In this document: positions 1-9,116 of the stretch, one piece after another
Layout of the letters: each line of letters opens with the position of its first letter
Position numbering within the stretch: the stretch's first letter is position 1
Position numbers and translations under genes: made by a program
Assembly: GCA_965249765.1 (NCBI GenBank)
Contig: CBDFMR010000005.1
Span: 1,240,001 to 1,304,000 of the forward strand
From: CBDFMR01 sp965249765
GTDB taxonomy: Bacteria; Bacteroidota; Bacteroidia; Chitinophagales; Saprospiraceae
Direction: 5' to 3'
DNA: 64,000 bases
Notes under the pieces: generated by a model
What the model was told of the DNA's origin: nothing
Database searches by the model: none
What the model saw: the letters and a program-made list of their open reading frames with translations, nothing else

Positions 1-1
1 T

Positions 2-1027
2 GCCTGCGTCATTATCATGACCAAGATAATTTTTGCAGCTCTCATGTATTTTCAAGACCTTGGAAGACTGGGTGTTTTTATTAAAAATTTTGTTCCCGGC
101 AGTAGAGATAATGCGGAAGAGTCACCCATTCCGTCAAGGAGAAAGTTCCTTACATGGACAGCCCTCGGCATGACAGGAATCCCTTTTCTTACTTTCATGC
201 ATGGTATTACACGAGGGAAGTATAGCTACAATATGAGTCGTACTTCACTATCTTTTGATGATTTACCTTCCACATTTGATGGTTATAAGATTGTACAGAT
301 ATCTGATATTCATGCGGGAAGTTTGGATAGCAAGGAATGCATTGAATATGGTGTAGAACTTATCAATAAGGAGAAGCCTGATATTATTCTTTTTACCGGC
401 GATCTTGTCAATGTGGAGTTGAAAGAGATCGACATCTACCAAGAAATCTTCTCCAAGTTAGATGCCAAGGATGGCAAATTTGCTGTACTTGGAAATCACG
501 ACTACTGGGATTTAGACGATTGGGATGATAAGGCTTCGTCAGAAAAACTAATCACCAACTTCGCTGACAAGTTTGATGAAATGGGATTTAGGTTACTCAA
601 CAACGAATACCAATCTATTTCTAGAGGTGATGAATCTATAAAGATTGTAGGTGTAGAGAACTGGGGTAAGGGACGTTGGTTTCCTAAACGTGGGGACCTT
701 GATGCAGCTCTCAAGGAGAGTGGTGATAATGATGACTTTATCGTTTTGATGAGTCATGATCCTACCCACTGGGATGAAGTGGTAATACCACACTATAAAA
801 AAATACATCTTACTCTGAGTGGTCATACTCATGGAATGCAATTTGGCCTCAATCTCCCTTGGCTCAAGTGGAGTCCTGCGCAGTATAGATATCCCAGATG
901 GATGGGACTCTATACAGAGAATAAACAGCATTTATACGTAAACCGAGGCTTCGGTTTTCTTGGCTTTCCTGGCAGGATAGGGATCTATCCTGAAATATCG
1001 GTTATAGAATTAAAAGCCACTGTCTGA
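2..1027 (+). CDS. YkuE/YaeI-like metallophosphoesterase, 5' partial
   Basis: Calcineurin-like phosphoesterase of the membrane-linked YkuE/YaeI group. The metal-binding motifs appear in order: QISDIHAG, FTGDLVN, LGNHDYW, MSHDP and SGHTHG. Before them lies a hydrophobic stretch followed by a twin-arginine-like SRRKFL segment and a second hydrophobic stretch. The frame is open to the left edge with no stop, and family members usually have extra N-terminal membrane helices, so the true start is probably upstream of the window; an internal ATG lies at 17. The stop TGA overlaps the ATG of the next gene (TGATG at 1025-1029), which suggests translational coupling with the SMUG2 gene. Substrate unknown; YkuE relatives hydrolyse phosphoesters at the membrane. 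Confidence 0.85.
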   Translation, partial: ACVIIMTKIIFAALMYFQDLGRLGVFIKNFVPGSRDNAEESPIPSRRKFLTWTALGMTGIPFLTFMHGITRGKYSYNMSRTSLSFDDLPSTFDGYKIVQISDIHAGSLDSKECIEYGVELINKEKPDIILFTGDLVNVELKEIDIYQEIFSKLDAKDGKFAVLGNHDYWDLDDWDDKASSEKLITNFADKFDEMGFRLLNNEYQSISRGDESIKIVGVENWGKGRWFPKRGDLDAALKESGDNDDFIVLMSHDPTHWDEVVIPHYKKIHLTLSGHTHGMQFGLNLPWLKWSPAQYRYPRWMGLYTENKQHLYVNRGFGFLGFPGRIGIYPEISVIELKATV

Positions 1028-2453
1028 TGTCTTTTGGTCAGAGAGTCATTGATTATCATTTGGGATTAAAAAAACCCAAAGGGCTTCCCAAAGGTGTCAG
1101 CACGTTATATCCTTATGAAATGGAGGAGACGTTACGTGTATTTAAGAAATTTTATAAGAAGTATTTTTCTGATTGTATATAACGAAACGGCACTAAAACG
1201 CCTAATTTTTAAAGTTAGGTACAAAATATTTCTTTCCCAAGCTGGAACAACTTAAGGTCCAATAAAAAAGTTGTCAGAACAGGTGCTTGTCTAATTTTGA
1301 ATCATTATACTATTGTATTCGGGGTAGCAAATGCTCCACCATTTGGTCTTTCACTAAAGCACCTAGCTCCGAATTCTGATGAGGTTGATCCATTTTCATG
1401 AATTCACACTATTTAAAACATCGAGCTTAGATCTGACTGTTCTTAAAGATAGTCAATAGTTTCGTTATAAAGATAGTCAATAGTTTCGTTATAAAAATGG
1501 TCTTATTGGGCTTGGAGAAATTAGTAAATTTTTGTTCGAATTTTGGCGGCCAATTTCGGGGAATTGTATATAACGAAACGGCACTAAAACGCCTAATTTT
1601 TAAAGTTAGGTACAAAATATTTCTTTCCCAAGCTGGAACAACTTAAGGTCCAATAAAAAAGTTGTCAGAACAGGTGCTTGTCTAATTTTGAATCATTATA
1701 CTATTGTATTCGGGGTAGCAAATGCTCCACCATTTGGTCTTTCACTAAAGCACCCAGCTCCGAATTCTGATGAGGTTGATCCATTTTCATGAATTCACAC
1801 TATTTAAAACATCGAGCTTAGATCTGACTGTTCTTAAAGATAGTCAATAGTTTCGTTATAAAAATGGTCTTATTGGGCTTGGAGAAATTAGTAAATTTTT
1901 GTTCGAATTTTGGCGGCCAATTTCGGGGAATTCTGAACAACGGCGTCTCATTGTGGGCATTAATCCTGACCGACTTGGAGCTGGAATAACCGGCATCAGT
2001 TTTACGGACCCCAAAGTCTTGGAAGAGAATTGTGATATACCAAACTCTTTCTATAAGCGTAATGAGCTGTCCTCGCTTTTTGTCTATGAGCTCATTGATG
2101 TACTTGGTGGTCCGGTAGATTTCTATAGAAATTTTTACATCGGATCGGTATGTCCACTAGGATTTATAAAAGATGGTAAGAACTATAGTTACTATGACGA
2201 TCGTGAGATTCAGTCATCATTGGAGACCTATATATTGAAGACACTCAAGCAAACAATAGAACTGGGCTGCTATACGGATCAGCTCTTCGTTCTAGGGAAA
2301 GGAAAAAACTTCAAGTATGTCTCTCAGCTCAATAAGAAGCACTCCTTATTTGGACGAGTGATTCCTCTTCCGCATCCTAGATGGATATTGCAATATAGAA
2401 GGAAGGAAAAGGCGCAGATTCTAGGGCAAGTAATAAAAGCCCTAAGGATCTAA
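1027..2453 (+). pseudogene. SMUG2-type uracil-DNA glycosylase (DUF4918 family), split by insertion
   Basis: The 5' exon-like part is 1027-1172 (starts MSFGQRVIDYHLG) and the 3' part is 1937-2453 (LIVGINPDRLGAGITG, then FYIGSVCPLGF and LPHPRWILQY). Removing 1173-1936 restores one frame across YFS-EQRRLIVGINP, giving a protein of about 220 residues, the normal length for this family. Conserved glycosylase features are the GINP active-site loop and the HPR motif near the C-terminus. As it stands the 5' part stops at TAA 1177-1179 inside the insertion. A TTG at 1899 could start a 184-residue remnant lacking the N-terminus. Function would be removal of uracil or damaged pyrimidines from DNA; here it is inferred to be inactive. 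Confidence 0.85.
1173..1930. mobile_element. Tandem pair of a 367/391-bp non-coding element (MITE-like)
   Basis: Two head-to-tail copies: 1173-1563 (391 bp) and 1564-1930 (367 bp). They are nearly identical. The first has an extra 24-bp direct duplication (AGATAGTCAATAGTTTCGTT and on, about 1448-1495) and there is one C/T difference. The array is flanked by TTCTGA at 1167-1172 and 1931-1936, a 6-bp target duplication. The ends resemble imperfect inverted repeats: left TTGTATATAACGAAACGGC, right end reverse complement TTCCCCGAAATTGGCCGCC. No ORF looks genuine. It would need a transposase in trans. Family not recognised. Confidence 0.75.
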
Positions 2454-2547
2454 ATCATACTACCAACTTCGTTTGCATCTCAAATTTTTTCTATGCTCTT
2501 TTACGGCCACATAAATTCTGCTTATATCACTACTCCGCGTCCTATGT

Positions 2548-2582
2548 AAAAAAAAACAGCCCTTAGTTAGCTACTAAAGACT
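2548..2582 (-). terminator. Terminator of the SusCD operon
   Basis: On the minus strand a 10-bp stem (2573-2582 with 2558-2567, some G-U pairs) is followed by a run of U from the A-tract at 2548-2556. It lies just after the stop of the lipoprotein gene ending at 2616. Confidence 0.5.
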
Positions 2583-2615
2583 GGTTCTAAAACTTAAATG
2601 ATGCGAATGCCGCTG

Positions 2616-3605
2616 CTACTGAGGAGTCAAGGTGGAAACCCCTTTAATACCGTTGCCAAACCCATCTTCCCATTTAATAATCCACGTATCTGTAACGGGA
2701 TCGTAAGATCCTAGTCCATCATCGGAATTTGGCATGTATTGTAAGCCATTGAAGCTAGTATTAGCAGTTCCGTCCACTATTATTACATTACATACATCTG
2801 TGACGACAGCACCTTCAGGGTCGAGTGAAAATGGCACTAAATGTCCGCCCAAAATATCTGATATAATGTACTTGCCTGCACCTGCACCTGCTGAGACGGT
2901 AGCTGTCCTGCCAGTCAGAGTCTCTGTCGCAAGACCGCAGCAAGTACCTGTAACCACAACTTCTAGATCATATATAGTAGCTGATGCTAGGTCTGAACCA
3001 CATGAGACATTATACGTCAAACTTACATTTAGACCAGGTTGTCCAGGAAAACTCGTGCTATATGCCAGTACAGGTAATCCGTTGGCATCAGGTACAAAGG
3101 CAGGTAAAACGCGACCATCCTGCATATGAATAGTGCCGGAAATAACCACTTCATCACCAACTTCAAAATCCTCCTGTGTATCTATCTCTTCAATAACTTG
3201 GGCTATATCAGAAGGGGTGTATGTAAATGCCATAGGCCAAGTAGTATTACCTGAGCTGAGTATACCAGCAGATCGCTCTCCTGATGACGCTCTTCTCCAA
3301 CGAACCTCAACGTCAAAAGATTGAACTGGGGCAAATTCAAGATTAGAATCGACTCTTCCAGAACCAGGAGTGTTTGTATCAGGATCCTGTTCAAAATCGT
3401 TTTTAAAATCTGCTGAAAACTCCATTGTCGAGCCGGCAAGATCGAAAACATCAATGAAGCCATTATCATTAGCCGTTCTTGAAAAGTTCAACAATGCTCC
3501 TTTATCAAAGTCAGAAAGTTCAAATAACTTATCGTCATCAACACATGCACCTAGCATGACACTCAGAAACACTACTAGGATATATTTATAATATTTTTTC
3601 ATCAC
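2616..3605 (-). CDS. Surface lipoprotein, third gene of a SusCD operon
   Basis: 329 residues. The N-terminus has a lipoprotein signal ending LGAC (Cys 21), followed by acidic residues (DDDK), which in Bacteroidota favours surface export. The rest is a beta-rich region with a pair of Cys near residues 222-223 and no family I can name. It follows SusD by 29 bp and shares its direction, so it is probably a SusE/F-like glycan- or oligomer-binding accessory or an unrelated surface lipoprotein of the same uptake locus. Function is inferred from context only. Confidence 0.6.
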   Translation of the reverse strand: MMKKYYKYILVVFLSVMLGACVDDDKLFELSDFDKGALLNFSRTANDNGFIDVFDLAGSTMEFSADFKNDFEQDPDTNTPGSGRVDSNLEFAPVQSFDVEVRWRRASSGERSAGILSSGNTTWPMAFTYTPSDIAQVIEEIDTQEDFEVGDEVVISGTIHMQDGRVLPAFVPDANGLPVLAYSTSFPGQPGLNVSLTYNVSCGSDLASATIYDLEVVVTGTCCGLATETLTGRTATVSAGAGAGKYIISDILGGHLVPFSLDPEGAVVTDVCNVIIVDGTANTSFNGLQYMPNSDDGLGSYDPVTDTWIIKWEDGFGNGIKGVSTLTPQ

Positions 3606-3634
3606 ACAAATTTTTGTTTAGTTTGTAATAAATG

Positions 3635-5266
3635 TTAATCCACGTCCCAAAAAACTCTATCGTCAAATACGTTTTTCTGAGGTGGGGAATTTGGATTAAG
3701 GTTTAAGTCCTCAGACCTCCAAGGAAGTGAAACCATAAAGGGGTTTGAAGAAGTAAAAGGAGCGAATTGACCTGTATCATTATTAGCATCGAATATGATA
3801 GGATAACCAGTTCTTCGATAGTCGCTATATGCATCTACATTGAATCCGAAGCTCGCAATCCACTTCTGAGTAATGATGATCTCTTTCTTTCTATCAGCAT
3901 CACCATCATCATAAGCCTGAAGTACAGAATCAAAATAGGCAGTATCCCTCTCCAATGTAGGAACAGATTGGCTTGTACCAGTGCCAAGAACCACTTCATT
4001 GACTTTATCGAAAGATGCCTCCATGGCGGCTATCAATAATTCTCTAGGGTCTTTTGTAATTACTCCATCAAGAGCCAGCTCCGCTTCAATGAATAACCGC
4101 GCGTAGTTGGTCAACATTCTTTCAGGCGCTACTCCAGTGCCAGTACTCGCACCTATTGTTGTGCCGGAACCATCATCATACCACCCTCCACAAGGATAGA
4201 TGCCGATTACACTTTGAGAGACGTCCTGATTTCCTGCTTGGTTTGGATGAGAAGACCCAAAATGGATAGAAAGAAAACCATCTGCCTCTATGTACTCAGG
4301 AGGGTTTTGTGCGGCTTCTCCTGGCAATAGTTGATTCGAGTAATAATATGGTATTCTCGGATCTACTACACCGTTAAATATATCTGGATTTTGTCCTGAT
4401 AAAATTTGATGAAACCATATACTTATGTAGTATATAGGATTTCCTTGTGTATATGCTGTTACAAATCCAGGATATCTATTCTCGGGATTAGTAGAAGAAC
4501 CGTACATAAGCTGAAAATCTTGCGCTGCGCTGCTAATTAAGTTGTCATCTGCAATTAAGGCTTGAATTTTACCAGTAACATCAGATATTACACCAGTCTC
4601 GCGAACCTGATTAAACATCTTCAACTTCAAAGTATTGGCAAATTTTACCCAGTTTGCTGTATTCCCTCCATAGATTAAATCATCAATTCCAGGAGTAGAT
4701 GTATTAGCAGCATCAGGATTTTCTAGATTTACTATTGCAAGATCAATAAGGTCTATAAGCTGTGGATAGATTTCTTCGTCATTGTCAAACACTGGGAATC
4801 TGATCTCAGGAAATTGAATAGCCTCTGAATAGGGTATGTCACCCCAGACATCTACCATCATGCTGTAAGAAAATGCCTTCAACAATTGTGCTATCCCTAC
4901 GTAGATTAAATCATCACTCGCAGTGGATTGATCAATCAATACCTCTAGGTCCTGAAGAGCAATATCATAAAACTGCTGCCAAGCAGAAGTGATCATAAAA
5001 TCATTGCCTTGAGTGGCGTATCTATCGAGAGCTGCCCTTCTGGTAGTTTGGTGTGTAAAAACACTTAAATGAGAAGAAAGACCTCCTGTAGACAACCCAA
5101 CTGCACCTGCGACGGCAACTTGCGAATTGGTTAATAACTGAGCCGACTGTCCAGAAGTGGGATTATTAGGATCTTCATTAATATCAAAAAAATCACCACA
5201 TCCATGCATTCCTATGATACCAATACATAGGAATAAGTATAATATAATTTTATGCTTGAAATTCAT
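3635..5266 (-). CDS. SusD/RagB-like nutrient-binding lipoprotein
   Basis: 543 residues. Lipoprotein signal with Cys 23 (MHGCGDFFDINEDPNNP), a classic SusD-type N-terminus. The helical TPR-like core includes the family-typical ALQDLEVLIDQ and KAFSYSMMVDVWGDIPYSEAI segments; the C-terminal part is less conserved. This looks like the SusD-like_2 branch. The protein would sit as a lid on the SusC barrel encoded 12 bp upstream and bind the imported substrate, whose identity cannot be read from sequence. Co-transcribed with the flanking genes. Confidence 0.92.
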   Translation of the reverse strand: MNFKHKIILYLFLCIGIIGMHGCGDFFDINEDPNNPTSGQSAQLLTNSQVAVAGAVGLSTGGLSSHLSVFTHQTTRRAALDRYATQGNDFMITSAWQQFYDIALQDLEVLIDQSTASDDLIYVGIAQLLKAFSYSMMVDVWGDIPYSEAIQFPEIRFPVFDNDEEIYPQLIDLIDLAIVNLENPDAANTSTPGIDDLIYGGNTANWVKFANTLKLKMFNQVRETGVISDVTGKIQALIADDNLISSAAQDFQLMYGSSTNPENRYPGFVTAYTQGNPIYYISIWFHQILSGQNPDIFNGVVDPRIPYYYSNQLLPGEAAQNPPEYIEADGFLSIHFGSSHPNQAGNQDVSQSVIGIYPCGGWYDDGSGTTIGASTGTGVAPERMLTNYARLFIEAELALDGVITKDPRELLIAAMEASFDKVNEVVLGTGTSQSVPTLERDTAYFDSVLQAYDDGDADRKKEIIITQKWIASFGFNVDAYSDYRRTGYPIIFDANNDTGQFAPFTSSNPFMVSLPWRSEDLNLNPNSPPQKNVFDDRVFWDVD

Positions 5267-5278
5267 GCTTGAAATATT

Positions 5279-8200
5279 TTAAAATGAAAATTTTAGATTC
5301 ACGCCATACCGCTTGGATTGAGGTGCAGCAGCGTATTCAATTCCTTGGGTATTTGTCGCTCCAAATCCATTGACTTCAGGATCAAAATTTGTAGAATGTG
5401 GAATGTTAGGAGCATACCTCCATAAATTTCTACCAGTTAGTGTAATAGAAGCCCTTCCGAATGGAGTTCCGTTTAATAAACTAGGAGGTAAATCATAGCC
5501 TAAACTCACTTCTCTCAATCGAATATTCGTTCCATCATAAACTGAATGCTCATCGGCAGCATTTATGAAATAACCGCCAAACCCTGGTTGGAAGAATAAA
5601 TCATTCGTCGTTACTTGAATAGTATTTGGAATTTTGCTGCCATTTTCATCAAGTATAGGCTGACCTGTAGTACGATCTCCTAGAAACCCAGGTAATACTA
5701 TCGAAGATTCTCTGTCCTCTGTGTCAGCAGCGACACCTCTACCGAGCAAGCGCTCTACGGTTGTACTATAAATATCGCCACCATCTCTGTAGTCAATTAC
5801 TACACCAAAATTGAGCCCTTTATAAGAGAGAGTATTATTAATACCTAGTATAAAATTAGGATTCGGATCTCCTATGATTCCAAAACCATTATCCTGTGTA
5901 GAAGGGAAGAAAGATCCAGTGTTAGGGTCTATAAGGAAATTGCCTTCTGCATCTCTAGCGGACTGCGTTCCGTAAAATGCGCCATAAGGCTGTCCTACTT
6001 CAAGAACAGGTCTTATACCTCCCCCGAATAAATTTCTAATATTTACCCTTTCTATTCCATCTGCTAGTTCTAATATTTCACTCTCATTTTTAGAAAAACT
6101 AGTATACAATTTCCAGGTAAAACCATTATTTGAGCTAAATGGAGTCACCCCTAATCCTATTTCTATACCCTTATTCTCTAAATCACCGAAGTTGGTAACA
6201 AACTGCTCAAAACCAGAAGCGGATGGAATCGAAACATTGGCTATCTGATCCGTAGAATTCCTCTTATACAATGTCACGTCTAGATCAACTCTGTCCTTAA
6301 ATAGTCCTACCCCAAGACCAAATTCTACCTCCGAAGTAAACTCTGGAGTCAAATCGGGATCAGACGCCACGTTGGATTGTGTGATTCCGGGTTGTCCATT
6401 AAATGGGAAATCATTGTCCTGTACAGATCCGATTAATCCTGTATTTTGACCATGATTAATGTTAAATGTATTACTTAATGAATACGGTTCTGCGTCCTTA
6501 CCTACCTTGGCCCAGCTTATCCTTGCTCTAAGGCCGGATAAAATGTCACTTTGAATACCCAATGCTTCATCTAGAACAGCTGATAGAGATACACTTGGGT
6601 AAAAGAAACTTCTGCTGCTAGTAGGAAGTGTTGAGGACCAATCATTACGACCAGTAGTCGTAATGAATAAGTAATCTCTGTAGTTGAACCCAACTTCGTA
6701 AAAAAGACCCATTAAACGTCTCTTAGAATAATTGCCTCCGTTTGGTACAAGTGCATTAGTATTGTCTATATCAAATATTCCTGGGACAGACAATATAGTT
6801 CCTAGTACTGACTGCTGGTCACGTTCTCTCTGATTTATATTTTGTCCGGCAATAAAGCTAATGTCAATGTCGTCGTTTAATGGACGAGTACCAGAAAGAA
6901 TAAGATTTGATTCTAATTCTTCAAAAGCGAAGTCATCGTCAAGTATGGCTCCTGATCCAGCATATCCTACAGAACCAATGTCCCAAACGAGTTGACGTCG
7001 AGTGGTATATTGATTTGTACCTAATTGATATTTCAAGTTTAGCCAATCACTAAAGTCATATTGGATGCTGAAACTAGCACCAATACGATTGGTTTCTTCA
7101 TCGAGCCCGTTATGTTCCCATGACCACAAGGGGTGATCAATATTTGCACCATTATGAATGACAGACCCTCCTCCTTGTAGTTCATACGGAAATGAAAGAT
7201 CCCACGCCCTACCGAGCCAAAGTGTTCTTGCAAAGGAAGAAGCTGCATCAGGTGATGCCGAACCATTCTCGCCAAAAAATGGTCCTTCGGTAGTAGACTT
7301 AGTATAACTGAGATTACCTCCAATGGTAAAATTGTTTTCTAGCTTGCCAGTCACTCCCAGACTCAGTGTTGTCCTTTTAAATCCAGAAAACGGTATATAT
7401 CCGTCTTGATCTAAATGAGATAGAGCTGTAGAAAGACTATAGTTGTCTCCACCTGTGGAGACAATCAAAGAATTTTCAAATACATGGCCATTGTCGAACA
7501 AACCTTCGACATTGTTCGGTTGTGCTTCATAAGGTATTACAGCAGGAAGCTCTTGAAAGTTATTCGCAAGAGGACCCCAAAGTGGGATGGAGTCTAAAGA
7601 AGAAAATGCGGGTCCCCAACTACCATTAGCATTCTGGAAAAGAAAGTCCGCACCGTTGCCATAAGTATTTTGATAATCAGGAAGCCCAGCTATCTGCTCT
7701 ACGAAATATGAAGAAGATACCGTGACTGCCAACCCGTCACTACTACTACCCGCACTTCCAGTCTTAGTATTGATGATAACAACACCATTTGAAGCACGTG
7801 AACCATATAGGGCTGCTGATGCAGACCCTTTTAGGACGTTGATAGATTCTATATTATTAGGATCTATATTAGCCAGCGGCGTACCATAAGCACCTCCTCC
7901 GCTTAATTGATTTGTAGAATTGTACTGAGTATTGTCAAATGGGATACCATCTACAATAAATAAAGGTTGATTGTCTCCAAGAAAAGATGACGTCCCACGA
8001 ATTGTTATTCGTGTAGCACTTCCTGGAGCTCCAGAAGACCCGGAGATATTTACTCCCGGAATCTTGCCTTGTAAGGCTCTAAGCACATCTGGTTCTGCTT
8101 TTTGTTCTACTTGATCTCCTGACACTACTGAAACAGCATAACCCAATGAACGATCCTGGCGTGCTATATTCAAAGCAGTTACCACTACTTCATCTAAAAA

Positions 8201-8488
8201 CTCACCAGCTAAAAGTGTTACGATTACTTCAGACGTATTGGAAATATCGATTTCCTGTGTTCCATAACCAGTATAACTGATTACTAAGGTACTCGCGTCA
8301 GCAGGAACATCTAACGTAAATTTACCATCAATGTCGCTGATAGTACCTACTTCTGTAGATTTCACGAGGATATTTGCACCGATCAGTGCCTCCCCTGTGT
8401 CGTCTACAATAGTACCTGAAACTGTTCTTTGCGAAAATGACCATGTAGTTGTCAATGCAAAGAATAATAACAAAATGACATTTTTCAT
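5279..8488 (-). CDS. SusC/RagA-type TonB-linked outer-membrane protein
   Basis: 1069 residues. Signal peptide of about 19 residues, then a carboxypeptidase-regulatory-like domain (about 22-105, GTIVDDTGEALIGANILVKS), the plug (about 115-240, with DVLRALQGKIPGVNI and PLFIVDGIPFD) and a large beta-barrel ending in the usual aromatic residue (KFSF). Length and order are those of SusC proteins. It drives TonB-dependent import of an oligosaccharide or peptide together with the SusD-like protein downstream. No anti-sigma or sensor gene is adjacent, so its regulation is not evident, apart from a direct repeat upstream at 8551-8604. Confidence 0.95.
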   Translation of the reverse strand: MKNVILLLFFALTTTWSFSQRTVSGTIVDDTGEALIGANILVKSTEVGTISDIDGKFTLDVPADASTLVISYTGYGTQEIDISNTSEVIVTLLAGEFLDEVVVTALNIARQDRSLGYAVSVVSGDQVEQKAEPDVLRALQGKIPGVNISGSSGAPGSATRITIRGTSSFLGDNQPLFIVDGIPFDNTQYNSTNQLSGGGAYGTPLANIDPNNIESINVLKGSASAALYGSRASNGVVIINTKTGSAGSSSDGLAVTVSSSYFVEQIAGLPDYQNTYGNGADFLFQNANGSWGPAFSSLDSIPLWGPLANNFQELPAVIPYEAQPNNVEGLFDNGHVFENSLIVSTGGDNYSLSTALSHLDQDGYIPFSGFKRTTLSLGVTGKLENNFTIGGNLSYTKSTTEGPFFGENGSASPDAASSFARTLWLGRAWDLSFPYELQGGGSVIHNGANIDHPLWSWEHNGLDEETNRIGASFSIQYDFSDWLNLKYQLGTNQYTTRRQLVWDIGSVGYAGSGAILDDDFAFEELESNLILSGTRPLNDDIDISFIAGQNINQRERDQQSVLGTILSVPGIFDIDNTNALVPNGGNYSKRRLMGLFYEVGFNYRDYLFITTTGRNDWSSTLPTSSRSFFYPSVSLSAVLDEALGIQSDILSGLRARISWAKVGKDAEPYSLSNTFNINHGQNTGLIGSVQDNDFPFNGQPGITQSNVASDPDLTPEFTSEVEFGLGVGLFKDRVDLDVTLYKRNSTDQIANVSIPSASGFEQFVTNFGDLENKGIEIGLGVTPFSSNNGFTWKLYTSFSKNESEILELADGIERVNIRNLFGGGIRPVLEVGQPYGAFYGTQSARDAEGNFLIDPNTGSFFPSTQDNGFGIIGDPNPNFILGINNTLSYKGLNFGVVIDYRDGGDIYSTTVERLLGRGVAADTEDRESSIVLPGFLGDRTTGQPILDENGSKIPNTIQVTTNDLFFQPGFGGYFINAADEHSVYDGTNIRLREVSLGYDLPPSLLNGTPFGRASITLTGRNLWRYAPNIPHSTNFDPEVNGFGATNTQGIEYAAAPQSKRYGVNLKFSF

Positions 8489-8550
8489 AAGCTTATTGTA
8501 TTAAATTAGTTAATTCGATCAGTCGAGTAACGTCTCTTAATGCGGATATT

Positions 8551-8604
8551 AATTGTAAAAAGAAGACTTACTGACAATTTGAATAAGAATTGTAAAAAGA
8601 AGAC
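8551..8604. promoter_or_regulatory. 17-bp direct repeat upstream of the SusC gene
   Basis: AATTGTAAAAAGAAGAC occurs at 8551-8567 and exactly again at 8588-8604, a 37-bp period. It starts 63 bp before the SusC start codon, a place where activators bind. No known motif is recognised; a regulatory role is inferred from position only. Confidence 0.35.
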
Positions 8605-8674
8605 ATAATTAAATCTATCTGTTTTCGTTATCCAATATTTTTTGACGAATACTGTTTGAGTGATATGCAGATAG

Positions 8675-8700
8675 AAAAAAGATGCCCTTCCCAGGGCACC
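8675..8700 (-). terminator. Terminator downstream of the IS630 remnant
   Basis: TGCCCT/AGGGCA stem (8683-8688 with 8693-8698) with a TCCC loop. On the minus strand it is followed by a run of U. It lies about 40 bp past the stop of the IS630 transposase remnant. Confidence 0.5.
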
Positions 8701-8739
8701 TTATTCTATGCTATTAACCCGGCGGTTATTGAATAGTAA

Positions 8740-9029
8740 TTATGCTGCGTAATTTATGCTGGGGTGATTAAAATATTTACCTACTCTGTCAGGCTTCTTT
8801 TGAAGCATGTTCATGTGTGATCGCACATTAGATATTAAATCTTTTTATGTTGGTGGCGATGGTTTTTCTGATATCCCATATTTTAAATCACAATTCAAAT
8901 ATTCGTCTGGATTCATTTCTGGGGAATATGATGGCAAATAATATAATGCAAGTCGATCTTTATATTTTTCTACCCATGATTTAACCATTCTGGTGTGGTG
9001 CACACGTAAGTTATCTACTATTAAATAAA
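8740..9029 (-). pseudogene. IS630-family transposase, C-terminal part
   Basis: Reverse-strand translation gives the DDE_3 C-terminal half: LIVDNLRVHHTRMVKSW, then LYYLPSYSPEMNPDEYLN with the catalytic Asp and Glu. An in-frame TAA follows KPSPPT (about 8867-8869); reading through it continues to NYAA and a stop at 8740. The 5' end joins directly to the TAAATAAA duplication at 9022-9029. The missing upstream portion of the same gene lies at 11872-12182, on the other side of the IS1595-type element, so one transposase gene was split. It is degenerate and inferred non-functional. Confidence 0.82.
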
Positions 9030-9116
9030 GGCAATTATATACAAATTTACACCAAAATACATCAATAAACTTGATTTAATGTAAAATAAATCGTATCTTG
9101 GAGTAAATATTTAAAC

